53,802 bases of DNA from Mycolicibacterium septicum DSM 44393 (GCF_000455325.1 NZ_HG322951.1:3343829-3397630), one strand, 5' to 3'. Shown: positions 28,568 through 36,812, numbered from the stretch's first letter. Notes: generated by a model not told the origin, from the sequence alone. Made by a program: numbers and translations.

Positions 28568-29797
28568 TCAGTTCAGGACGAGCGCCGGGACATCCGGCCG
28601 GTACACCTTCTTGTTCTCGACCTTGAACAGGTCGACCAGGTTGCCGCCCATGACCTTTCGGACACCCTCTTCATCGAGGCCGTGTGCCTGCAGGTCGTCG
28701 ACCAGGTTGATCGGATCGGCCAGCCCCTCGGGGTGCGGCCAGTCGGACCCGAAGATGATGCGGTCGATGCCGCACAGGTCGGCCATCTTCTTGAAGTCGT
28801 CCTCCCAGAACGGGGCGACGTAGATGGCGCGCTTGAACGCCTCGATCGGGTCCTCGGGGAACTCCTGCGGCATCTTCGAGTAGACGTCCTTGAATTGGTA
28901 GAACAGGTACGGCACCCAGGAGGCGCCGTTCTCCACCGACAGGATGCGCAGATCCGGATTGCGGGTCAGGGCACCGTGACAGACCAGCGCGGCCATGGTG
29001 TCCTCGATGGGCCGCTTGCCCATCGCGACCATCCGGAACGAGGTCGGCTTGAACGGTGTGAACTCCTCGGCCGGCTCCCAGTCGTTGAGGTACTGGGAGT
29101 AGCCGCTGTCCGAGGCGTGCATGCACACCGGGATACCGGCTTTGACGCAGGCGTCCCAGAACGGATCGAATTCGGGCAGACCCAGTGAACGGCTGCCACG
29201 GTAGCCGGGCACCGGCGCCGGGCGGACCAGCACGGTCTTCGCCCCGCGTTCCAGGCACCACTCAAGTTCTTCGAGGGCGCGGTCGACGACGCCGAGATTG
29301 ATGACCGGGGTGGAGAAGATGCGGTCGGAGTAGTTGAACTGCCAGGTCTCGTACATCCACTCGTTGAGCGCGTGAATGATGTCCAGGATCAGGTCCGGGT
29401 CGTCCTTCAGGCGCTCCTCGACCAGGCTGGCCAGCGTCGGGAACATGATCGTGTAGTCCAGGCCGAGGCTGTCCAGAACCTCAAGGCGCGCTTCGGGATT
29501 GCGGAAGGCCGGGATGGCCTTCATCGGCTTGCCCATCACCTCGCGGTAGCTCTTTCCGCCGCTGCCGTGACGGAAGTACTCCTCCTGGGCGCCTGGGCGT
29601 GCGACGACCTCGAACGTGGGGTTCGGGATGTAGTCGCTGATGTGGTTGCGCACCACGATCTTCGTGCGGCCGTGCACATCGATGTAGTCGATGACGCCCT
29701 TGCGGTGGTCGGGCAGGAACTTGGTGAGCGCTTCCTTGGGCTCATAGAAGTGGTTGTCGGCGTCGAACACCGGGTAGGGAAGCTCGCGTGAGGGCAT
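28568..29797 (-). CDS. Amidohydrolase family 2 (TIM-barrel metal-dependent hydrolase/decarboxylase)
   Basis: A 409-aa protein of the amidohydrolase-2 superfamily, which includes ACMSD-type decarboxylases. The N-terminal metal site reads FDADNHFYEP. Further metal or catalytic positions are HASDSGYSQY near residue 230 and the C-terminal IIFGSDWPHPEG (Asp ligand). The ribosome-binding site AGGAGG lies 6 bases before the ATG at 29797; upstream in-frame codons are rejected. Its promoter region holds a 17-bp palindromic box related to one upstream of the neighbouring tetR gene. Many mycobacterial copies of this family sit in lipid-catabolic clusters; the substrate is unknown. Confidence 0.9.
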   Translation of the reverse strand: MPSRELPYPVFDADNHFYEPKEALTKFLPDHRKGVIDYIDVHGRTKIVVRNHISDYIPNPTFEVVARPGAQEEYFRHGSGGKSYREVMGKPMKAIPAFRNPEARLEVLDSLGLDYTIMFPTLASLVEERLKDDPDLILDIIHALNEWMYETWQFNYSDRIFSTPVINLGVVDRALEELEWCLERGAKTVLVRPAPVPGYRGSRSLGLPEFDPFWDACVKAGIPVCMHASDSGYSQYLNDWEPAEEFTPFKPTSFRMVAMGKRPIEDTMAALVCHGALTRNPDLRILSVENGASWVPYLFYQFKDVYSKMPQEFPEDPIEAFKRAIYVAPFWEDDFKKMADLCGIDRIIFGSDWPHPEGLADPINLVDDLQAHGLDEEGVRKVMGGNLVDLFKVENKKVYRPDVPALVLN

Positions 29798-29830
29798 GTT
29801 CGCCTCCTGGAAGAGTCTGATTTTCGAAAC

Positions 29831-29847
29831 TGGTAATGACGTTACCA
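29831..29847. promoter_or_regulatory. TetR-type operator upstream of the amidohydrolase gene
   Basis: Inverted repeat TGGTAA (29831-29836) / TTACCA (29842-29847) with spacer TGACG. The core ATGACGTTACC recurs at 30584-30594 upstream of the tetR gene, suggesting that both are bound by that regulator. Confidence 0.6.
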
Positions 29848-29909
29848 CGTGATGACCAGCGCGGACGAACGCATTCGGGCGATCGCTCAAAAACTCGGGA
29901 AAGCACTGG

Positions 29910-30548
29910 TCAGGCCGGGGATGCGGGCATCAGAAGGCCACGTGCGCAGAACTCGTAGATGTGCTCGCCTTCGATCGGCGTTCCGTTGAGTTCCACGCCC
30001 AGTGAACGCAGGCGCATCGCACCCAGCACCGACTGCATGATCAGGGCCGAGCTGCTCTGGACATCGATATCGGGCCGGAAGGCTCCCGAGCTCATTCCGC
30101 GCCGCAGGATGTCGCCGATGAGCTCGTGCAATGGAGTCAGAACCCGGGCGTATTCACGGGGCAGCGACTCGGCGAGATGATCGTTGTAGAACGTCAGGCC
30201 GCGGTTGATGCTGTCCTGGGTGCTCGACGATGCCGGCATGGTGATGCGCTCGATGAGCGACCGAAGGGCCTCGGGGCCTGCCAGCCCGTCGGTGTCGGAG
30301 CGCCAGCGCTGCGTGGACTCGGCCATGATCTTGTCGATGAGGGCGAGCAGTAGCTCGTCCTTGGTGGAAAAGTGCTGGTAGAACGACCTCAGCGAGGTCT
30401 TGGAGCGCTCCACCACCTCCAGCACGGTGAAGTCGGTGCGTCCTGTCTCGCCCAGGATGGCCAGCGCCGATTTCATGAAGCGGCGGGCCCGGTCCGCCTG
30501 CGCCTCGGCGCGTGCGCCGTCGGACGGTCGTTCGGCCGGCCTAACCAT
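29910..30548 (-). CDS. TetR family transcriptional regulator
   Basis: A 212-aa regulator. The HTH is at about residues 22-68: ARRFMKSALAILGETGRTDFTVLEVVERSKTSLRSFYQHFSTKDELLLALIDK. The C-terminal domain is helical and ends with EFCARGLLMPA. The ATG at 30548 follows a GGAGG about ten bases upstream. It runs in the same direction as the amidohydrolase gene and is divergent from an LLM oxidoreductase gene. Boxes sharing ATGACGTTACC in front of both tetR and the amidohydrolase gene suggest a small regulon here. Confidence 0.9.
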   Translation of the reverse strand: MVRPAERPSDGARAEAQADRARRFMKSALAILGETGRTDFTVLEVVERSKTSLRSFYQHFSTKDELLLALIDKIMAESTQRWRSDTDGLAGPEALRSLIERITMPASSSTQDSINRGLTFYNDHLAESLPREYARVLTPLHELIGDILRRGMSSGAFRPDIDVQSSSALIMQSVLGAMRLRSLGVELNGTPIEGEHIYEFCARGLLMPASPA

Positions 30549-30578
30549 TGCGCCATCACCTCCGTCATGCTGCACTTG

Positions 30579-30595
30579 CGAGAATGACGTTACCG
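30579..30595. promoter_or_regulatory. Second copy of the TetR box, between tetR and the LLM gene
   Basis: The right part of the box, AATGACGTTACC (30583-30594), is identical to that at 29835-29846; the left arm is degenerate (CGAGAA). It is placed between divergent starts at 30548 (tetR) and 30625 (LLM oxidoreductase), so could control both. Confidence 0.45.
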
Positions 30596-30624
30596 GTTTT
30601 GTAGAGGCAATAGGCAGGCAACGA

Positions 30625-31461
30625 TTGAGCGAGTGGTTTCTGTTCCTACCCCAGGTGCGGTTGGGCGTCGACGACATCGTTGAGCGTGCGCGGGTGGCCG
30701 AGGACAGCGGATTCGACGGCATCGCGTTCATCGACCATCTGGAGGCCCCCGGTGCGACGCACCAAAGCATCTGGGAGGCAATGACTGTCGCCACCTGGGT
30801 GGCGGCCCGTACCGAGCGGCTGCGGATCGGTCACCTGGTGCTGTGTGACGCATTCCGGCATCCGGCGGTGCTGGCCAAGCAGGCCGTCACGTTGTCGGCG
30901 GCCAGCGGCGGCCGGTTCGAGCTCGGACTGGGCTCGGGTTCGTGGCCGCAGGAGTTCGAGCGGTTCGGTGTCGAGACCGGTGACGCCGCGGCCCGGGTAA
31001 GCAGGCTCGGTGAGAATCTGGCGCTGCTGCAGCGCTATTGGGACGGCGACGACGACCGGGCGCAGACCCCGTGTCCTGACCATCCAATTCCGTTGGTACT
31101 GGGCGGAACCGGCAAGCGCATGATGGACCTGGTGCGCGCCCACGCCGACTGGTGGAACATTCCGTCGCATCAATTGGATCGGTTGCCCGCATTGCTGCCC
31201 ACCGTGGGTTCGGCACGGGTCTCCCTGCAACAGATGGTCGGCTTCGTGGGGCGCGGTGCCGATCGCACGGCGGTGACCGAACGTAGCACCCGGTTGTTCG
31301 GGCACCTCGGCGGCGGGTTGGTGTGCGGCGACGCTGCCGAACTCACCGCCCATTTCGCCGGACTGTCGGCCCAGGGCGTCGAACGCTTCTACGTGTGGTT
31401 CGCCGATTTCGCGGCACCCCAGACGATTTCCGAATTCGCCGAGACAGTCATCAAGACGTGA
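30625..31461 (+). CDS. LLM-class flavin-dependent oxidoreductase (luciferase-like monooxygenase)
   Basis: A 278-aa TIM-barrel oxidoreductase using FMN or F420. The N-terminus has FLFLPQVRLGVDDIVERARVAEDSGFDGIAFIDHL, the conserved middle motif is FELGLGSGSWPQEFERFGV (near residues 90-110), and PLVLGGTGKRMMDLVRAHADWWNIP follows. F420-dependent members are abundant in mycobacteria, but the cofactor cannot be read from sequence alone. There is no good ATG: the TTG at 30625 has GGCAGG 6 bases upstream and gives the right N-terminus. TesB follows 14 bases downstream. Confidence 0.87.
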   Translation: MSEWFLFLPQVRLGVDDIVERARVAEDSGFDGIAFIDHLEAPGATHQSIWEAMTVATWVAARTERLRIGHLVLCDAFRHPAVLAKQAVTLSAASGGRFELGLGSGSWPQEFERFGVETGDAAARVSRLGENLALLQRYWDGDDDRAQTPCPDHPIPLVLGGTGKRMMDLVRAHADWWNIPSHQLDRLPALLPTVGSARVSLQQMVGFVGRGADRTAVTERSTRLFGHLGGGLVCGDAAELTAHFAGLSAQGVERFYVWFADFAAPQTISEFAETVIKT

Positions 31462-31475
31462 CAGAGAGGAACGAC

Positions 31476-32384
31476 ATGACCGCTGGAACCAACGAGGCAC
31501 CCGCCGAGACCGGGACCGAGCCTGCGCAGTGGACGCTGCAGATGCTGCTCGACCTGTTCGACGCGGAACCCGCGGGGGAGAACCGCTTCACCGTGCAGAC
31601 CGGCATCGCCGGTGTCGACGAGCGTCAGGTGGTGGAGGGAACCCAGATCGTGGGTGCCGCCATCGTCGCTGCGGCCAAACGCTTTCCGGACAAGTCGATC
31701 CGCTCGGTGCACGCGGTGTTCGCCCGCGCGGTCATGGTCGGACCCCCGGTCGAGCTCGACATCGACGTGATCAGTGAGGGCCGGTCCACGGCCACCGCGG
31801 TGGTCGCCGCATCGCAGAACGGCAAGCGTTGCATCACCATCACCGTGTTCACCGACGTGCCGTCCGGTGACGTGATCCGTCATCACCTGCCGCGGCCCGA
31901 GGTCGCGGGCCCGGCCGACTCGAACGTCTCGCACATGCCGATGATCGGCCGCGAGCTCCGGCTCGTCGACGTCGTGGACGTCAACAGCCCCGACGAGGTC
32001 GGTCCGCCCGAGCTGTACGCGTGGCTGCACTACGAACCCGTCCCGGCCCGCGACGACCTGGCCAAGGCGCTGATCGCGTACTTCACCGGGCACCTGGGTA
32101 TTTCGACCACCATGCGGGCCCACGAGGGCATCGGCACCGCCCAGGCTCATCTGACGGTCTCGACCGCGCCGATGACCGTCACCGTGAGCTTCCACGAGCC
32201 GGTCCGCTGGGACGGTTGGCTGCTCTACAGCCACGAGAGCACCCAGGTCGGCTCGGGCATGTCGTATGTGCGCGGCGCCGTGCACACCGAAGAGGGTGAA
32301 CTCATCGCGTCGTTCAGCCAGGACGCGCTGATCCGTCCGCTGCGCACCACCGATACCAACATCTCGGCCCACTCGCGGCTGTAG
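31476..32384 (+). CDS. Acyl-CoA thioesterase II family protein (TesB-like)
   Basis: Double-hotdog thioesterase that releases free acids from acyl-CoAs. The 302-aa product carries FTVQTGIAGVDERQVVEGTQIVGAAIVAA in the first hotdog, KSIRSVHAVFARAVMVGPPVELDIDVISEGRS, and in the second hotdog AHLTVSTAPMTVTVSFHEPVRWDGWLLYSHESTQVGSGMSYVRG. The C-terminal EGELIASFSQDALIRP is the usual family ending. GAGAGGA precedes the ATG at 31476. It is in an operon with the LLM oxidoreductase. Confidence 0.9.
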   Translation: MTAGTNEAPAETGTEPAQWTLQMLLDLFDAEPAGENRFTVQTGIAGVDERQVVEGTQIVGAAIVAAAKRFPDKSIRSVHAVFARAVMVGPPVELDIDVISEGRSTATAVVAASQNGKRCITITVFTDVPSGDVIRHHLPRPEVAGPADSNVSHMPMIGRELRLVDVVDVNSPDEVGPPELYAWLHYEPVPARDDLAKALIAYFTGHLGISTTMRAHEGIGTAQAHLTVSTAPMTVTVSFHEPVRWDGWLLYSHESTQVGSGMSYVRGAVHTEEGELIASFSQDALIRPLRTTDTNISAHSRL

Positions 32385-32398
32385 GCCGGCGCCGCCGC

Positions 32399-33226
32399 TC
32401 AGATCTTCAGATACCCCTTGTCTGCCGGGATCTGAGCGGCGGTGACCAATGACGACGCATCGCCGGCCAGCCAGACCACGATGTCGGAGATGTTGTCCGG
32501 TGCGATGAGTGAATCCGTCGGCAGCGCGCCGGGGGAGAAGCTATGGATGTAGTTCGGATGGTCCTGCAGCACCTGGTACATCGACAGGTCGTTGCCCATC
32601 GGGGTGTCGGTGCCGTAGGGGTGGATCGAGTTGACCCGGATGCCGAACTCGCCCAGCTCGACCGCGAGTGAATTGGTGAGCCCGACGACGCCGAACTTGC
32701 TGGCGCAGTAGTGCGCACAACCCGGCACGGCCTTGATGCCCGCGGCCGAACTGATGGTGATGATCGAACCGCCGTTGCCCGCCTCGATCATCGGCGGCAC
32801 CACCGCCTGCACGGTGTGGAAGAGTCCGGTGAGATTGACATCGATGATGTCCTGCCACTGCTGGGCCGGAATCTCCCACAACCGGCCCCAGTTGAGCACA
32901 GCGGCATTGGCGACGACGATGTCGAGGCGGCCGAACTGTTCGACCGCGTCGGCCACCAGGCGGCGTTGACCTTCCGCGTCGCGCACGTCGACCTCGCGGG
33001 CCAGGATCTTGCGGCCCTCGCCCTCGACCAGTGCCACGGTCTCGGCGAGATCTTCCGGGGTGGCGGCGGCATACCCGTTGTGCTCGGCGACGGGGGCGCA
33101 GGCGTCGAGCGCGACGATGTCCGCTCCGGCGCGGGCCAGTCGCACGCAGTGCGAGCGGCCCTGCCCGCGCGCGGCTCCGGTGACGTAGGCGACCCGCCCG
33201 GCCAGTGGAGTATCGGTGGGGCTCAT
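32399..33226 (-). CDS. Mycofactocin-coupled SDR family oxidoreductase
   Basis: A 275-aa short-chain dehydrogenase. The nucleotide-binding motif is TGAARGQGRSH, with the long insertion DACAPVAEHNGYAAATPEDLAETVALVE that marks the mycofactocin-associated SDR subfamily, whose NAD is not freely exchanged. NAAVLN, the catalytic Ser in ITISSAAG and Y-x3-K in HYCASKFG are intact. It probably oxidises a secondary alcohol. It is the last gene of a tetR-monooxygenase-SDR operon; the ATG overlaps the monooxygenase stop (ATGA). The mycofactocin synthesis genes are not in this window. Confidence 0.9.
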   Translation of the reverse strand: MSPTDTPLAGRVAYVTGAARGQGRSHCVRLARAGADIVALDACAPVAEHNGYAAATPEDLAETVALVEGEGRKILAREVDVRDAEGQRRLVADAVEQFGRLDIVVANAAVLNWGRLWEIPAQQWQDIIDVNLTGLFHTVQAVVPPMIEAGNGGSIITISSAAGIKAVPGCAHYCASKFGVVGLTNSLAVELGEFGIRVNSIHPYGTDTPMGNDLSMYQVLQDHPNYIHSFSPGALPTDSLIAPDNISDIVVWLAGDASSLVTAAQIPADKGYLKI

Positions 33227-34782
33227 GCGGGTTGCTCCTCGGGTAGCGCGGTGACATGGACATCGGTGAACTCGTAATCGGACAGTGGGGAGCGGCGGGC
33301 GAACTGCCGGGATCCGGTGATCGTCTGCGGCCGGTAGTACGGGGTTTCGTACTGGGAGTTGACGAAATAGGAGTTCAGGCCCGATGCCGCGGTGTAGTAC
33401 AGGTGCGCGACGCGGCCGTCGCGGCGCATCCGTTCATTCCACAGGTTGAACGCGTCCTGGCTGACGCTGGCGACCTGGGCGCCGCGGTGGCGCGTCTCAT
33501 CGATGATCCGCACGGCGTGTGCGGCCACGGTTTCGACATAGTCCAGCCAGGCGAAGCCGACGAAGCCGAGCGGCCCGACGATCTCCCAGCGGTTGGGCAG
33601 GCGGGGGTGGGCGGTGCCCGCGTAGCTGTGCAGGCCGTGTGCCCGGTAGTACTGGGCGAGGTCGAATCCGTTGGGGCCCAGGATGGTATCCGGACGGTAG
33701 GTCTCCGGGTCGATCCACAGTTCGTAGCCGGTGGCCAGCACCAGCAGTTCGGCCGGGTGCTCGACGCCGTCGGCGGTGCGGATCCCGGTCGCGGTGATCC
33801 GCTCGATCGGCGTGGTGATCAGGTTGGTGCTCGGATTGTTCAGTGCAGGCAGGAACGCGCTGGAGATCACCGGCCGCTTGGCCAGGATGCCGTAGCGCGG
33901 CACCAGCTTTCGCCGGGTCGACGGGTCGTCGACGACCGCGCGCAGCAGCAGCCGGTACAACAGCCGGGACCAGCCGTCGTACAGCGGCATCAGGCGGCGC
34001 AGCCATTTGTCCGGCAGCCGGGAGAACACATGGACGATGGGCGCGACCATGAAGATGTCCATCGCCAGCCGGCCCGCCGCGTTGACGGCCGGGACGACCC
34101 CCGGCAGCCGGAACAGCCGGCGCATCCCCGGCGAGATGTCGAAGTCGATCTTCGGTAGCACCCATGCCGGGGTGCGTTGGTAGACATCGAGATTGGCCGC
34201 TTTCGCGGACAGGGCCGCAGTGATCTGGACGCCCGACGATCCGGTCCCGATCACGGCGATGCGCTTGCCGTCGGTGTCGTAGCTGTCGTCCCAGGCGTTG
34301 GGGCGCAGGATGGTTCCGGTGAAGTCCTCGACACCCTCGATGTCGACGGTGTTCTTGGCGTTGACGTAGCCGCCGACGGAACTGACCAGGAAACGTGCGG
34401 TCACCGGCGCTGCGTCGCGGATGTCCAGTCGCCACAGGCCGTGTTCGTCGTCCCACTGCTGGCGGATCACCTCGGAGTCAGGACGCAGGTGTTCGTAGAG
34501 TCCGAGATGGGCGGCGGTGTCCTGCAGATAGCGGTGGATCTCGGGCCCCGGCGCGAAGAATCTGCTCCAGTTCGGGTTGGGGGCGAACGACAGCTGGTAC
34601 CACAGGGTGGGGATGTCGACGGCCAGACCGGGGTAGTGGTTGTCGCGCCAGGTGCCGCCGAAGTCGTTGCCGCGTTCGATGATGACGAAATCGCGGATAC
34701 CTTTCTGGCGCAACATGTGTGCGGTGGCGATGCCACCGGGTCCGGCGCCGATGATCGCCACCTCGTAATCGGGTTCGGTCAT
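33223..34782 (-). CDS. FAD-dependent monooxygenase, Baeyer-Villiger/EthA-like
   Basis: A 519-aa two-dinucleotide-domain flavoprotein. The first Rossmann motif GAGPGGIATA is at residues 13-22, the NADPH motif GTGSSG near 177, and ATGYELW in the C-terminal half. The Baeyer-Villiger fingerprint FxGxxxHxxxW appears as FTGTILRPNAW at 154-164, with Arg160 in place of the His, so the exact reaction (ketone to ester, or N/S-oxidation) is open. The ATG at 34782 overlaps the tetR stop by one base (TAATG). The frame upstream of it belongs to tetR. Confidence 0.88.
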   Translation of the reverse strand: MTEPDYEVAIIGAGPGGIATAHMLRQKGIRDFVIIERGNDFGGTWRDNHYPGLAVDIPTLWYQLSFAPNPNWSRFFAPGPEIHRYLQDTAAHLGLYEHLRPDSEVIRQQWDDEHGLWRLDIRDAAPVTARFLVSSVGGYVNAKNTVDIEGVEDFTGTILRPNAWDDSYDTDGKRIAVIGTGSSGVQITAALSAKAANLDVYQRTPAWVLPKIDFDISPGMRRLFRLPGVVPAVNAAGRLAMDIFMVAPIVHVFSRLPDKWLRRLMPLYDGWSRLLYRLLLRAVVDDPSTRRKLVPRYGILAKRPVISSAFLPALNNPSTNLITTPIERITATGIRTADGVEHPAELLVLATGYELWIDPETYRPDTILGPNGFDLAQYYRAHGLHSYAGTAHPRLPNRWEIVGPLGFVGFAWLDYVETVAAHAVRIIDETRHRGAQVASVSQDAFNLWNERMRRDGRVAHLYYTAASGLNSYFVNSQYETPYYRPQTITGSRQFARRSPLSDYEFTDVHVTALPEEQPA

Positions 34783-35369
34783 TACTGCCTTCCGGTCAGG
34801 CCGACGACGATGTGGTCGGACACGAATCGTTTCACCGCACGTGGACTGTCGAGGTTCACGCCGATCGGTGGGAGAAGTTCGAAGCTCAGCAGCAGGCGCA
34901 CGATCCACTCGCTGGCCCGCGCCGGCGCAACACCGGGTCCGACTTCCCCGCGTTCCTGAGCCGCCCGCACGAACGGCTTCCACAGCTCGATCGACCGCCG
35001 CATCAGATCGTCACCCGTGTTGCGCAGCAGAAGTACCAGGATGCTCTCGTTGATGCCGCGTGGGGCCACGGAATCCGATTGCCGGCGGTGCGCGCAGATG
35101 ACGACCGCGGCCGCGGCGACCTGATCGGCCAGGGTGTCGTGCCGGCCTACCTCTGCCGCGATGGTCTCGATGAACGCACCGGCTAGGTGGTCGAGTCCAA
35201 CCCTGATGGCGTTGTCGCGACTACCCAGTGCGTTGTGGACGGTGCCGCGGGATACCCCGGCATTCTCTGCGACCGCGGTGAGGCTGAATTGCCTTGGGCC
35301 CAAAAGTCGCAGCGTCGACGCGGTGGCAGCGAGCAACGCGGGTGACACCGCCCGGTCCGCATCGCGCAT
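34782..35369 (-). CDS. TetR family regulator of the monooxygenase-SDR operon
   Basis: A 195-aa regulator with the HTH at about residues 24-58 (FSLTAVAENAGVSRGTVHNALGSRDNAI); the usual YxHF/YYHF motif reads VHNALGSRDN, so it is a divergent member. No ribosome-binding site is present; instead a -10-like TAATCT ends 6 bases before the ATG, which suggests a leaderless transcript. The 27-bp palindrome abutting the start codon covers that -10, so autorepression together with the two downstream catabolic genes is likely. Confidence 0.88.
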   Translation of the reverse strand: MRDADRAVSPALLAATASTLRLLGPRQFSLTAVAENAGVSRGTVHNALGSRDNAIRVGLDHLAGAFIETIAAEVGRHDTLADQVAAAAVVICAHRRQSDSVAPRGINESILVLLLRNTGDDLMRRSIELWKPFVRAAQERGEVGPGVAPARASEWIVRLLLSFELLPPIGVNLDSPRAVKRFVSDHIVVGLTGRQ

Positions 35370-35396
35370 TTGAACAGATTAACGAAATCTGTTCAA
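35370..35396. promoter_or_regulatory. 27-bp palindromic TetR operator with embedded -10
   Basis: Perfect 11-bp inverted repeat TTGAACAGATT (35370-35380) / AATCTGTTCAA (35386-35396) around the 5-base centre AACGA. On the minus strand TAATCT (35381-35376) lies inside it and GTTCAA separates it from the ATG at 35369. Confidence 0.85.
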
Positions 35397-35401
35397 TGTG
35401 G

Positions 35402-35848
35402 TCAGCGTTTGGTCAGATCCGCCGTCGCTGCGTCCAACACGTCGTTGAAGACCCTGGTCAGCATCGGTCGACCCACCCAGCGGGTCAGGGCCCCGCCGAT
35501 GAGCGGGAACTTCACGCGGAACGTCGTGGTCCACGTGACGTGGGTGCCGCCATCCACCGCGGCGAAGCCGACTCGACCGTGGCGGTGTTCCGAGGGCGGG
35601 AAACTGCGTTCGACGGAGTAGTCGAAGGAACGCGGCGCGTCGTAGGCGGTGATGCGTTCCCGGAACCACCCGATGGTCCAGATCAGGATGCGCACGGCGC
35701 CCTGTCCGTAGCGGGCCTGCAGGCCGGGTTCGGCCAGCCGCTGCCGAAGTACCAGCGGCGAGCGCGTGAAATTGGCTGCGTTGCTCATGAACTCGAATAC
35801 CTCGTCCTGCGGCGCTGCGATGGTCCGTTCGACGGTGATGGTCTGCAT
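35402..35848 (-). CDS. SRPBCC (START/polyketide cyclase-like) family protein
   Basis: A 148-aa small protein of the SRPBCC helix-grip fold: ITVERTIAAPQDEVFEFMSNAANF at the N-terminus, a middle beta-sheet (YSVERSFPPSEHRHGRVGFAAVDGGTHVTWTTTFRV) and a C-terminal long helix (LTRVFNDVLDAATADL). Such proteins bind hydrophobic ligands in a cavity; no specific ligand can be named. The start overlaps the stop of the sigma factor gene by one base (TGATG), so it probably belongs to that operon rather than to the divergent-looking tetR unit downstream. Confidence 0.88.
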   Translation of the reverse strand: MQTITVERTIAAPQDEVFEFMSNAANFTRSPLVLRQRLAEPGLQARYGQGAVRILIWTIGWFRERITAYDAPRSFDYSVERSFPPSEHRHGRVGFAAVDGGTHVTWTTTFRVKFPLIGGALTRWVGRPMLTRVFNDVLDAATADLTKR

Positions 35849-36729
35849 CAGTCCTCCTGCTGTCTGGTCAGGGCGCGGGTCGCGGCGGCGGCGCGCAGTT
35901 TGTCGGGGTTGCGGATCGCGTAGAGCGCGGCAATCAGTCCGTCGGTCACCTCGATGAGCAGGACTGAGTCCAGTGCTGCGTCCCGGTGGAAAAGTACGGC
36001 CGGCATCGAGTTGTAGCTGCCGAACGAGATGTCGAAGCCGGCCATGCCGCCCTGGGCGAGTCCTGCCATGAACTGCGCGACCCGTTGTGGTCCGACGACC
36101 GGGCGACGCGCAGCCGATACCTGCCCGCCGCCGTCGGACAGCGCCACGATCTCGGGCGCCATCACCGCGACGAGGCCGTCGATGTCCCCGGTGCGCGCGG
36201 CCCGCAGGAATTTCGTGACGGTGGCGCGCGCCAGTTGCCTGTCCGGTGTGAAGCGGCGACGTCGGGCTTGCACGTGTTCGCGTGCGCGATGGGCGATCTG
36301 GCGCACCGTCGTATCGGATTTGCCGACCACGAGCGCTATCTCGGGATGGCTGTAACCGAACACCTCGTTGAGGACGAACACCACGCGTTCGTCGGGGCTG
36401 AGTGTCTCCAGGATCAGTAGCATCGCGATGGACACGGACTCGGCGAGGACGGCGTCCTCGCTCACGTCCGACGCGGTCTGGATCGGTTCGGGAAGCCAAT
36501 TGCCGACGTAGTCTTCGCGCCGGCGCTTGCTCGTGCGTAGTGCATTCAGGGCCTGCCGCGTGACGATCTGCACGAGATACGCGTGCGGATGGCTGACCTC
36601 GCCTGCGTTGATCCAGCGCAGGTAGCTTTCCTGCACCACATCTTCGGCGTCGGCGGCGCTACCCAGAATCTCGTACGCCAGCGTGAAGAGCAGCGGGCGG
36701 TGCCCGGCGAATACTTCGGTCGCGTTCAG
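35848..36729 (-). CDS. SigJ-like ECF sigma factor with C-terminal SnoaL-like domain (probable CTG start)
   Basis: A 293-aa ECF41-type sigma factor. Region 2 reads FAGHRPLLFTLAYEILGSAADAEDVVQESYLRW, region 4 is LETLSPDERVVFVLNEVFGYSHPEIALVVGKSDTTVRQIAHRAREHV, and a SnoaL/NTF2-like domain (about residues 165-285) follows, as in SigJ. The first ATG/GTG/TTG in frame (GTG at 36639) would delete most of region 2.1-2.2. The frame stays open to a CTG at 36729 with AGGGGG five bases upstream (36735-36740) and a stop just beyond, so CTG initiation is the best reading. A frameshift or sequence error upstream is the alternative. No separate anti-sigma gene is expected for this class. Confidence 0.85.
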   Translation of the reverse strand: MNATEVFAGHRPLLFTLAYEILGSAADAEDVVQESYLRWINAGEVSHPHAYLVQIVTRQALNALRTSKRRREDYVGNWLPEPIQTASDVSEDAVLAESVSIAMLLILETLSPDERVVFVLNEVFGYSHPEIALVVGKSDTTVRQIAHRAREHVQARRRRFTPDRQLARATVTKFLRAARTGDIDGLVAVMAPEIVALSDGGGQVSAARRPVVGPQRVAQFMAGLAQGGMAGFDISFGSYNSMPAVLFHRDAALDSVLLIEVTDGLIAALYAIRNPDKLRAAAATRALTRQQED

Positions 36730-36812
36730 ATGAGCCCCCTATGCCCCTGGTCGTCACCCTCTCAGACACCGCTCGGTGGCCGAACCGTGACAGCCTCGGG
36801 CTGTGAGCTGCA

